Source of the DNA: RBG-16-66-20 sp035499575
GTDB taxonomy: Bacteria; Pseudomonadota; Gammaproteobacteria; Burkholderiales; SG8-39
Direction: 5' to 3'
Length of the DNA: 19,229 nucleotides
NCBI GenBank assembly: GCA_035499575.1
Contig: DATJYN010000062.1
Location: 1-19,229 of the forward strand
This document shows positions 1 to 7,700 of this stretch, in pieces (the first letter of the stretch is position 1; the number at the start of each line of letters is the position of its first letter). Made by a program: the position numbers and the translations under genes. The notes beneath the pieces were generated by a model. That model saw nothing but the letters and a program-made list of their open reading frames with translations, searched no databases and was not told the DNA's origin.

Positions 1-139
<139 letters not shown>

Positions 140-174
140 GACAGACGCCTATCGGTTGAAAACGTTCGAAAATC

Positions 175-249
<75 letters not shown>

Positions 250-277
250 CGAATTCCGCACCACTCGCTAGAAACTC

Positions 278-351
278 TGGAGCGGGTGAAGGGAATCGAA
301 CCCTCGTCATAAGCTTGGAAGGCTTCTGCTCTGCCATTGAGCTACACCCGC
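278..351 (-). tRNA. tRNA-Gly (anticodon TCC)
   Basis: A 74-nt cloverleaf with encoded CCA. The acceptor stem is GCGGGTG paired with CACCCGC and the anticodon loop CTTCCAA gives anticodon TCC. The T arm is AGGG-type with loop TTCGATTC. The outermost anticodon-stem pair (27:43) is a G-A mismatch, a position where this tRNA tolerates mismatches. It lies 28 nt before tRNA-Thr and 68 nt after tRNA-Tyr and is presumably co-transcribed with both. Confidence 0.97.
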
Positions 352-419
352 CCTTCACCTCAGCCGTTACCACAGTAAACTTCACCCTTCTATCTTCCGC
401 CGCGCGCCCGAAATTACGG

Positions 420-503
420 TGGAGGGGGTTGGATTCGAACCAACGTAGGCGCAAGGCCAACAGATTTACAGTCTGCCCCCTTTAGCCGCTCGGGCACCCC
501 TCC
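420..503 (-). tRNA. tRNA-Tyr (anticodon GTA), CCA tail not fully encoded
   Basis: An 84-nt class II tRNA with a long variable arm. The acceptor stem is GGAGGGG/CCCCTCC, the anticodon stem CAGA/TCTG holds a loop with anticodon GTA, and the T loop is TTCGAAT with stem TTGG/CCAA. After discriminator A the genome reads CCG instead of CCA (positions 419-417), so the last tail base must be trimmed and restored by tRNA nucleotidyltransferase. It is the first gene of the tRNA-tuf operon, 13 nt downstream of a good -10 box. Confidence 0.96.
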
Positions 504-516
504 GGCGGAACCTGAA

Positions 517-545
517 ATTATGTCTTGTTTCCGTCAGTTAGGCAA
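517..545 (-). promoter_or_regulatory. Sigma70 promoter of the tRNA-tuf operon
   Basis: On the minus strand, TTGCCT (545-540) is followed after exactly 17 bp by CATAAT (522-517), matching 5 of 6 consensus bases in the -10 box and 4 of 6 in the -35 box. The -10 box ends 13 nt before the mature 5' end of tRNA-Tyr, leaving a short leader for RNase P to remove. Position and spacing make this the likely start of the transcript. A start site has not been mapped. Confidence 0.72.
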
Positions 546-575
546 GATCTAGTCCCATAAGGGGCGGCGGCGGCT

Positions 576-632
576 GAAACCGGCCCGGGGAGGCCGGTTT
601 CGCTCCCCGGGCGGGGGCCGTATCATCCGGCC
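576..632 (+). other. Overlapping hairpins before the response-regulator start
   Basis: Three inverted repeats lie in the 57 bp before the GTG at 633. Hairpin A is a perfect 10-bp stem (576-585 with 592-601) with a 6-nt loop. Hairpin B is a perfect 8-bp stem, CCCGGGGA (584-591) with TCCCCGGG (604-611). It uses two left-arm bases and the whole loop of A, so A and B cannot both form. Hairpin C is GGCCG (616-620) with CGGCC (628-632), abutting the start codon. No T-run follows on either strand, so this is not a textbook terminator. It could be a leader structure affecting translation of the response regulator, or just GC-rich chance pairing. Confidence 0.5.
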
Positions 633-1325
633 GTGCGCATCGCAATCCTCGAAGACGACCCCGATCAGCTGGCATTGCTGCAGCGCTGGCTCGGCCAGGA
701 CGGGCACGACGTCCACGGCTATTTGACCGGACGTGAAGCCATGATGCGGGCCACCCGCGAGAGCTTCGACCTGTTCGTGCTGGACTGGCAGGTCCCGGAC
801 GTTTCCGGGGCCGAAGTGCTGCAGTGGCTGCGCAATAACGTTTCGCGGCGGGTGCCAATCCTGTTCGTCACGGTGCGGGATTCCGAGCGGGACATCGTGT
901 TTGCGCTGGAAAGCGGCGCCGACGACTACATGATCAAGCCGGCGAGGCAGAACGAGTTGCTGGCGCGCGTGCACGCGCTGCTGCGGCGCGCCTACCCGCG
1001 CGAGGAGGAAAAGCAGCTCAATTTCCCGCCTTTCGAGATCGACACGCATCGCGGTGAAATCCGCCGCGACGGCGCCAAGATCGAGCTCACGCCAAAGGAA
1101 TTCGACTTGGCGGTGGTCCTGTTCCGCAACATTGGCCGACTGATGTCGCGCGGCCACCTGCAGGAATCGGTCTGGGGCCGCTCGGGCGACCTGGCGACGC
1201 GAACGGTCGACACGCACGTCAGCCAGGTGCGCAAGAAACTTGACCTTCGCAGCGAAACCGGCTTCAGGGTCGTGCCGGTGTACAACTACGGTTACCGCCT
1301 CGAGGAAATCAAGCCGGCAGTCTAG
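633..1325 (+). CDS. OmpR/PhoB-family response regulator (orphan)
   Basis: A 230-residue two-component transcription factor. Residues 1-120 form the receiver domain: acidic pair D8/D9, phospho-acceptor D51 (in VLDWQVPD), switch threonine T80, and K102 in the MIKPA motif. Residues about 125-225 form the winged-helix DNA-binding domain, including the ELTPKEFDL start, a TRTVDTHVSQVRKKL recognition helix and the C-terminal GYRLE hairpin. All active-site residues are present, so phosphorylation should work. The start is GTG at 633, directly behind a hairpin and without a clear Shine-Dalgarno, which suggests low or structured translation initiation. There is no histidine kinase beside it: the left neighbour is the divergent tRNA operon and the right one a convergent glycosyltransferase. 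The target genes are unknown. Confidence 0.93.
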   Translation: MRIAILEDDPDQLALLQRWLGQDGHDVHGYLTGREAMMRATRESFDLFVLDWQVPDVSGAEVLQWLRNNVSRRVPILFVTVRDSERDIVFALESGADDYMIKPARQNELLARVHALLRRAYPREEEKQLNFPPFEIDTHRGEIRRDGAKIELTPKEFDLAVVLFRNIGRLMSRGHLQESVWGRSGDLATRTVDTHVSQVRKKLDLRSETGFRVVPVYNYGYRLEEIKPAV

Positions 1326-1361
1326 GGTGTTCGTCGATGGGAATGCGCCGCCGCGGTCGCG

Positions 1362-2501
1362 TCAAGGTTTGCGCGTGAGGAAATCCTGGATCGGTGCTAG
1401 ATCCTCTTTCTCCCGCGCAACCGGCAAGGCGACGAGATCTATTCCGTAAGTCGCATCTGCCGAGAGCCAGCGCGTGCGCCAGTAAAAACGCCGCGCGAAT
1501 TCGCGCAGCTTGCTGCCCTCCGGAAGATTGACAAGACAACGCACGAAGGTGGTCCACACCGACATCAACGGAGTTACCGTAGGCTCGTCGAGGACATCGG
1601 ACAGAAGGGCCGGGGCAACCGCCATCCGGTAAACACGTTGCATGTGCTCGCGCGCGGCCTCCGCTCCCATCCCGTCTGCGGCTGCGAGGCCCGCCGCTGT
1701 GACGTCGAGAAACCTCGTGAACTCGCCCGACCAGGAAGGCAACAGCATTCTTCCGAACCAGCCCCCGTACTTTTGCTGATGGTCGCCGCCGCTGCTGCCA
1801 GGGGAGCCGTGCTGACGCACGATGGAGACCGTGTCCATTCTCTTGATCATGCCCGCAATACCGGTGAGAAATACCACCAGGGACTCCATCAGGAAAAGAT
1901 CCGTCAGGCCGAGTTCTCGGATGGTCGTGAATTGCTGCCTGGCCAGGGTAGTTAGCTTGACATCGTAGAACGCGTCCGAGTGGCTGATCGCCTGTTGGCA
2001 CAGGCGCGCGCTGGCGCTTTTTCCTTCGATCGATCGCAGGTCGGGGGTGCACTTCCACGAGGCACGATACCCGTACGGGCTATGCTCGTCGTTTCCAGCG
2101 CGAGGGTCCAGCCGGAAAATCACCTGCTGCCCACCGCAAGCCACAAATTCGGAATTCGCTGCCAGAAACCGCACACAGTCACATAGCGTCTGCACCACGA
2201 AAAAATCATCGTTGTCGGCCATCACTACGTACGGGGTCCGCACCCTTTCGAGCGCGCTCACAATCTTGGCGTAGTAGTCCGCGTAGCTTGCGTCATAGGG
2301 AAAGCGCAGGTATTCGTAGTTGACGTTCGGATAGCGCGACTTATCCGACAGGATCCCCGGTACCCTCTCGTCCGCGCCGCCATCGGCAATCAGCACTTTG
2401 AACGGCAACCGGATCTGCTCCGCATAATCCATCCAGCGAAAGGTATAAGCCGCGCGGTCCTTGAGCGTCAGTAGGATCGTCAGGTCGCGATCTGGATTCA
2501 T
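1362..2501 (-). CDS. Glycosyltransferase, TIGR00180-like family 2 (GT-A fold)
   Basis: A 379-residue predicted cytoplasmic glycosyltransferase. The N-terminus, LTILLTLKDRAAYTFRWMDY, is typical of the TIGR00180 group. It continues with a nucleotide-sugar-binding strand ending in IADGG (about 38-42) and an acidic metal-binding motif DNDD at 96-99, corresponding to the DXD motif. The C-terminal half is less recognisable. There is no signal peptide or membrane helix. It starts at the ATG at 2501-2499 with only a weak Shine-Dalgarno and ends 36 bp before the convergent response regulator. It stands alone, about 6.4 kb from the EPS locus and on the same strand as it, with no obvious operon partner. 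Sugar donor and acceptor cannot be predicted; a role in surface polysaccharide is an inference. Confidence 0.85.
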   Translation of the reverse strand: MNPDRDLTILLTLKDRAAYTFRWMDYAEQIRLPFKVLIADGGADERVPGILSDKSRYPNVNYEYLRFPYDASYADYYAKIVSALERVRTPYVVMADNDDFFVVQTLCDCVRFLAANSEFVACGGQQVIFRLDPRAGNDEHSPYGYRASWKCTPDLRSIEGKSASARLCQQAISHSDAFYDVKLTTLARQQFTTIRELGLTDLFLMESLVVFLTGIAGMIKRMDTVSIVRQHGSPGSSGGDHQQKYGGWFGRMLLPSWSGEFTRFLDVTAAGLAAADGMGAEAAREHMQRVYRMAVAPALLSDVLDEPTVTPLMSVWTTFVRCLVNLPEGSKLREFARRFYWRTRWLSADATYGIDLVALPVAREKEDLAPIQDFLTRKP

Positions 2502-2586
2502 GCGCGGGGCCTATCGTATCGCCAAAGGTGGTTATTCGAGCTTAGGTTTGCCGTAAGATTTCGTTTCCTCTAAAGGACCTTGCGCC

Positions 2587-3531
2587 ATGGCCACGTTCGC
2601 ATCGCAATCCGATCTCAAGCCCAAGAAAATCAGCTTCCCGCGGCTCTCGAAAAGCTGCTGGGCCTTCACGGCGGAGGGCGATCCGAACACCGGCGTCATC
2701 GTCGGAGACGACGGGGTGATGGTCATCGACGCGCAGGCGACCCCGAAGATGGCGCGCGAGGTAATCCGGCGCGTCCGGCGCATAACTTCGAAGCCGATCC
2801 GCTACGTCGTTCTTTCCCACTATCACGCAGTGCGCGTGCTCGGCGCCTCAGCCTACAAAGCGGAGCAGATCATTGCCAGCCAGCGCACACTCGGCCTCAT
2901 TCGCGAGCGCGGCAAGCAGGACATGGCTAGCGAAATCGGACGCTTCCCGCGGCTCTTTCGCGGCGCCGATTCCATTCCGGGCCTTACTTGGCCGACCATG
3001 GTTTTCAAGGACGAGATGACGGTGATGATGGGCAAGCTCGAGGTACGCATCCTGCACCTCGGACCGGGTCATACCGGGGGCGATTCGGTCGTCTGGGTGC
3101 CCGCCGAAAAGGTCCTCTTCTCCGGCGATCTCGTCGAGTACGAAGCCGGCATCTACACCGGCGACGCGCATCTCGAGCAGTGGCCAGGCACGCTGGAGAA
3201 GCTGCGCGCGCTGAAACCGCGGGCGCTGGTGCCCGGTCGCGGCCCCGCGCTCGCCACGCCGCGCGCCGCCGACAAGGCGATACGCTATACGCAGGACTTC
3301 GTGCGCGGGCTGTACGCGAGCGCCAAGCGCGGAGTCGCGTTGCGAAAAACTCTCAAAGAGGTATTCCAGTCAACCAGGCGGCGCATGGATCCCGCCTACG
3401 GCAAGTACCCGATTTACGATCACTGCATGCCATTTGACGTCTCGCGCGCCTATGACGAAGCGCGCGGTATCAAGCACCCGCGCATCTGGACCGCAAAGCG
3501 CGACCGCGAGATGTGGAAGTCGATAGCGTAG
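2587..3531 (+). CDS. Metallo-beta-lactamase-fold protein with incomplete second metal site
   Basis: A 314-residue MBL-fold protein starting at ATG 2587, with Shine-Dalgarno AAAGGA 9 nt upstream. There is no signal peptide. Fold landmarks are in order: GVIVGDDGVMVIDAQ (36-50), the histidine motif LSHYHAVR (76-83), GPGHTGGDS (159-167), FSGDL (178-182) and LVPGRGP (214-220). The canonical motif HxHxDH reads H78-Y-H80-A-V82-R83, and the final GHG reads G-R218-G. Site-1 ligands H78, H80 and H162 and the bridging D181 remain, but three site-2 ligands (Asp, His, His) are replaced by V82, R83 and R218. Catalysis could therefore use a single metal, or be lost. The C-terminal region (about 235-314) is a family-specific extension. 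The substrate is unknown; this is not evidence of beta-lactamase activity. Confidence 0.88.
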   Translation: MATFASQSDLKPKKISFPRLSKSCWAFTAEGDPNTGVIVGDDGVMVIDAQATPKMAREVIRRVRRITSKPIRYVVLSHYHAVRVLGASAYKAEQIIASQRTLGLIRERGKQDMASEIGRFPRLFRGADSIPGLTWPTMVFKDEMTVMMGKLEVRILHLGPGHTGGDSVVWVPAEKVLFSGDLVEYEAGIYTGDAHLEQWPGTLEKLRALKPRALVPGRGPALATPRAADKAIRYTQDFVRGLYASAKRGVALRKTLKEVFQSTRRRMDPAYGKYPIYDHCMPFDVSRAYDEARGIKHPRIWTAKRDREMWKSIA

Positions 3532-3554
3532 GGGAAGCCGAGGGGCCAGACGCG

Positions 3555-3594
3555 GTCCCTCTCCGCACCGCCTTTCGGCAAGTGCGGAGGGGAC
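3555..3594 (+). terminator. Imperfect inverted repeat, possible terminator of the MBL gene
   Basis: GTCCCTCTCCGCAC (3555-3568) pairs with GTGCGGAGGGGAC (3582-3594) with one bulged base, giving about 13 pairs around a 13-nt loop. It begins 23 bp after the MBL stop codon, the expected place for a transcript end. No T-run follows, so it would be non-canonical, or only a 3'-stabilising stem. Confidence 0.4.
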
Positions 3595-3750
3595 GAACCC
3601 CTTGCCGCGGAGGAGGAGGGAGGAGACCGCGGAGGGCGCGTTCTTTATGTTCCGTCCGCAACCGATACCCTGAATTCAGCATCAAGTGCTGCGGTGCATC
3701 AAATCTACGGCTTTGCTGAACGATATACAATGCGGTATCAAAGAAAAACA

Positions 3751-3771
3751 CCTTTGCAAATTTGACAAAGG
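3751..3771. promoter_or_regulatory. Probable LysR autoregulatory operator
   Basis: CCTTTG (3751-3756) and CAAAGG (3766-3771) are perfect inverted arms. Between them sits CAAATTTG (3757-3764), itself a palindrome. The block contains the T-N11-A dyad expected of LysR-type boxes (TTTG-N9-CAAA). It overlaps the TTGACA -35 box of the regulator's own promoter, which suggests autorepression. Binding is inferred, not shown. Confidence 0.5.
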
Positions 3772-3789
3772 CGAATTTCTACCTATTCT
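3762..3789 (+). promoter_or_regulatory. Promoter of the LysR-type regulator gene
   Basis: A perfect -35 box TTGACA (3762-3767), 16-bp spacer and -10 box TATTCT (3784-3789; 4 of 6). A start about 7 nt beyond the -10 box falls on the ATG at 3796, which would make the mRNA leaderless. No Shine-Dalgarno is visible before that ATG, in agreement. Confidence 0.55.
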
Positions 3790-3795
3790 TCGTTC

Positions 3796-4761
3796 ATGGG
3801 CGACTCCCTCTATGAGATGTCGGTGTTCGCGAAGGTTGTCGCCTCGGGCAGCCTCTCCGCCGCTGCGCGCGACCTGGGAGTCTCCACCGCGGTCATAAGC
3901 CGCAGGCTAGCCGCGCTCGAAGCCAGGCTGGGCGTTCGCTTGGTAAACCGCACGACACGGCGGTTAGCACTTACTGACGAAGGCGCGAGCTACCACGAGG
4001 CCTGCGCCAGGATCCTCGCCGAGATCGAGGATGCGGACGCGGCGGCGGCAGCGAAGCGCGTCGAACCGCAGGGTCTGCTCAAGGTCGCACTGCCTGCATC
4101 CTTCGGCCACAAACACATCGCGCCGCTGGTGCCGCCGTTTGCGGTCCGTTTCCCGAAGATCCAGCTCGCCTTCAGCCTCTCGGACCGCACGGTGAACATG
4201 ATCGAGGAGGGCTACGACCTTGCCATCCGCATCGGAGAGCTCGAGGATTCTTCGCTCGCCGCGCGCAAGCTCGCACCAAACCGGCGCGTGGTTTGCGCCA
4301 GCCCGGAATACCTGCGTCGCCACCCGGCGCCGCGTACGCCTGCCGACCTCCAGCAGCATAACTGCCTGACCACCAACGACCTACAGATGAACTGGGAATA
4401 CAAGGGGCCCGACGGCAAGCGCGGTGTGGTGCGCGTATCCGGGCAGTACGCTTGCGACAACTGGGAAGTGCTGCGCGAGTGGGCGATGGCCGGTCTGGGC
4501 GTGGCGCTCAAGTCCACTTGGGACGTGCGCCGGCAACTGGAGGATGGCACGCTCGCCCCCCTGCTGCCCGGCTACGATTTCGGCACCGACGTCGCCATCT
4601 ATGCCGTTTATCCGCATCGCCGCTACCTGCCGGCGAAAACGCGCGTGTTCATCGACTACCTGGCCGAGTCTTTCGGTCCCGAGCCTTATTGGGACCAGCC
4701 CGGGGACCAGCCCGCGGTTCCGTCGGCGTCGAAACGAACCAAGAGCCGCGCCGCAGTCTAA
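3796..4761 (+). CDS. LysR-type transcriptional regulator (CrgA/DsdC-like group)
   Basis: A 321-residue LTTR. Residues 5-63 are the winged helix-turn-helix: VFAKVVASGSLSAAARDLGV, then a recognition helix with SRRLAALEARLGVRLVNRTT and ALTDEG. A linker helix follows (about 64-90). Residues 92-295 form the periplasmic-binding-like effector domain of the CrgA-like group, beginning GLLKVALPASFG. The last 25 residues are a low-complexity tail. The gene is 33 bp upstream of, and in the same direction as, the indolepyruvate ferredoxin oxidoreductase gene, so it may regulate that enzyme, though most LTTRs are divergent from their targets. The effector is unknown; an aromatic keto acid or amino acid is a reasonable guess from context only. 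Confidence 0.93.
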   Translation: MGDSLYEMSVFAKVVASGSLSAAARDLGVSTAVISRRLAALEARLGVRLVNRTTRRLALTDEGASYHEACARILAEIEDADAAAAAKRVEPQGLLKVALPASFGHKHIAPLVPPFAVRFPKIQLAFSLSDRTVNMIEEGYDLAIRIGELEDSSLAARKLAPNRRVVCASPEYLRRHPAPRTPADLQQHNCLTTNDLQMNWEYKGPDGKRGVVRVSGQYACDNWEVLREWAMAGLGVALKSTWDVRRQLEDGTLAPLLPGYDFGTDVAIYAVYPHRRYLPAKTRVFIDYLAESFGPEPYWDQPGDQPAVPSASKRTKSRAAV

Positions 4762-4794
4762 TATGCTACGGACTTCCCTCGTGGAGGCTGCCTC

Positions 4795-7700
4795 ATGAAT
4801 GCCCCGGTCGACCCTGCCGCGCTCGCCAAGATTTCCCTCGACGACAAGTACACGCTTGAGAAGGGCCGTGTGTTCCTGACCGGCACCCAGGCGCTGATAC
4901 GCCTCCTGCTGTTGCAGCGCGAACGCGACCAGCGTGCCGGCCTCAATACCGCCGGCTTCGTTTCAGGTTACCGAGGCTCGCCGCTGGGCGGACTCGACCA
5001 GGCGCTGTGGCGCGCTCAGAAGCACCTTGAGTCGCACCACGTGAAGTTCCAGCCCGGCGTCAACGAAGACCTCGCCGCCACCGCGATCTGGGGGACTCAG
5101 CAGGTCGGCATGTTCCCGGGCGCGAAATACGACGGCGTCTACGGCATGTGGTACGGCAAGGGCCCGGGTGTGGACCGCTGCGGCGACGTGTTCAAACACG
5201 CGAATTCGGCGGGCACATCGAAGAACGGCGGTGTGCTGGTACTTGCCGGCGACGATCATGCGGCCAAGTCCTCGACGCTGGCGCACCAGAGCGAGCATAT
5301 CCTCAAGGCCTGCTGCGTCCCGGTACTCAACCCGGCGAACGTGCAGGACTATCTCGACTTCGGCTTGCACGGCTATGCGATGAGCCGCTATTCCGGCTGC
5401 TGGATCGGCTTCAAGTGCGTCACCGACGTCGTCGAATCCGGCGCATCGGTGATCGTCGATCCGGAACGCGTGCAGGTCAAGCTGCCTGCCGACTTCACCT
5501 TGCCGCAGGGCGGCGTCAACATCCGCTGGCCAGACGGTTTCCTTGAACAGGAAGCCCGCCTGCTCGACTGGAAGGTCTACGCCGCCCTCGCCTATGTCAG
5601 GGCGAACGGCCTTGACCGCATCATCTGGGATTCCCCGAACGCGAAGCTGGGAATCGTCACCACCGGCAAAAGTTTCGGCGACACCATGCAGGCGCTTGCC
5701 GATCTCGGCATCGACGAACGGATAGCGCGTGATATAGGACTTCGCGTCTACAAAGTGGCGATGACCTGGCCGCTTGAGCCGCAGGGCGCGCGCCGCTTCG
5801 CCCAGGGTCTGGAGGAGATTCTGGTTGTCGAAGAAAAGCGCCAGCTCATCGAGTACCAGATCAAGGAGGAGCTCTACACCTGGGAAGCCGGCAAGCGCGC
5901 GCCCAGGGTGGTGGGCAAGTTCGACGACAACGGCGAGTGGAGCCGCGCCGAAGGCCAGCCCGCGGGTAGTTGGCTGTTGCCCGCGCACTACGAGCACAAT
6001 TCGGCGATCGTCGCGCGCGCCATCGCCAAACGGCTGGAAAAACTCGGGATGACGCCGGCGCTGGGCTCGCAATTCAGGGAAAGGCTTGCCTTCCTCGAAT
6101 TCAAGGAAAAGGCGCTTGCCAAGCCGCGCGTCACCTCGATTCGTCAGCCCTACTTCTGCTCCGGCTGCCCGCACAACACCTCGACCCGCGTGCCCGAAGG
6201 CAGCCGCGCCACCGCCGGCATCGGCTGCCATTTCATGGCGGTGTTCATGGACCGGAACACCTCCACGTTCACCCACATGGGTGCCGAGGGCACCCCCTGG
6301 ATCGGCCAGGCGCCGTTTACCGAGGAGAAGCACATCTTCGCCAATCTGGGCGACGGGACGTATTACCACTCCGGACTGATGGCGATCCGCGCGGCGGTTG
6401 CGGCCAAGGTCACGATGACCTACAAGATCCTCTACAACGATGCCGTGGCGATGACGGGCGGCCAGCACCACGACGGCCCGCTCGATCCGGCAATGATCTC
6501 GCGCCAGATCGCCGCCGAGGGTGTGAAGCCGATCGTCATCGTGACGGACGAACCCGGGAAATATCCGGCCGGCACGGGCTGGGCGCCGGGCGTGACGGTC
6601 CGCCACCGTGACGAACTGGATGCCGTTCAGCGCGAACTGCGCGAGCTACCCGGCGTCTCCGCGCTGATCTACGACCAGACCTGCGCGTCAGAAAAACGCC
6701 GGCGCCGCAAGCGCAACGCCTTTCCGGACCCGGCGAAGCGCGCGGTCATCAACGAAATGGTCTGCGAGGGTTGCGGCGACTGCAGCACCAAGTCGAATTG
6801 CCTGTCGGTAGAGCCGCTGGAAACCGAATTCGGCAGGAAACGGACCATCAACCAGTCCACCTGCAACAAGGATTACTCCTGCGTAAAGGGGTTCTGCCCA
6901 AGTTTCGTCACGGTTGAAGGCGGGCAGCTGAAAAAAGGCAAGTCGGGCAGCAAGACGGTGGATGACTTCCCGCCACTCCCGGATCCTTCGTTGCCCGGCC
7001 TGCAGACCCCTTATGGCATCCTCGTGACGGGCATCGGCGGCACGGGCGTGATTACCATCGGCCAGATCCTCGGCATGGCCGCGCACCTCGAAGGTAAAGG
7101 CGTGTCAGTACTCGACATGTCGGGGCTGGCGCAGAAGTACGGCGCCGTGATGTCCCACGTCAAGATCGCGGCGAGCGTCGCCGATGTACACGTCGCGCGT
7201 CTCGGCACCGGCGACGCTCGCTTGGTCATCGGGTGCGATCTGGTGGTCACCGCAAGCGCAGATGCCCTCGACAAGATGAATGCGCAGTTGACTCGCTCGC
7301 TGGTAAACGGCACCACCTCGCCGACTGCAGAGTTCGTGCGCAATCCCAACTGGCAGTTGCCCGGCTCCAACATGCAGCAGGACATCCTCGAGGCAAGCGG
7401 CCGGAATGCGGCGTTCGTACCCGCGGCTGAACTTGCCACCTCCCTGATGGGCGACTCCATCGCCACCAACATGTTCATGCTGGGCTATGCCTGGCAAAAG
7501 GGCTGGGTGCCGCTCGGACGCGAGGCCATCGAGCGCTCGATAGAACTGAACGGCGTGGCGGTTGCGTTCAACCAGCAGTCCTTCGTCTGGGGCCGGCGTG
7601 CTGCCGTGGACCTGGAGCGCGTGCGCCGCATTGCCACGCCGGCAGAGGTCATTCCGATCGAGCAGCACTTCTCTCGCAATCTCGAAGAACTGGTCGAACG

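Larger units (their letters stand above)
3532..3795. other. Regulatory spacer between the MBL gene and the LysR gene
   Basis: A 264-bp gene-free stretch in two parts. The left part is GC-rich: a large inverted repeat (3555-3594), then CCGCGGAGG occurring twice (3605-3613 and 3627-3635, 22 bp apart) around a purine-only AGG-rich run. The right part (about 3655-3795) is clearly AT-richer. It holds the 10-bp palindrome CTGAATTCAG (3670-3679), an imperfect direct repeat TGCGGT(GC)ATCAAA at 3690-3703 and 3731-3742, and the LysR promoter/operator. No convincing gene was seen in it. Confidence 0.7.

Noticed and set aside
2502..2586. Divergent promoters between the glycosyltransferase and MBL genes
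   Set aside because: Both genes need promoters here, but the best boxes (for example TAAGAT on the plus strand) have poor partners at correct spacing, so I could not choose one.
4963..6606. Long minus-strand open frame (547 codons) within the oxidoreductase gene
   Set aside because: Composition is Arg/Ala/Gly/His-rich without motifs, and the plus strand encodes a clearly recognised enzyme here. GC-rich codon bias keeps the antisense frame open.
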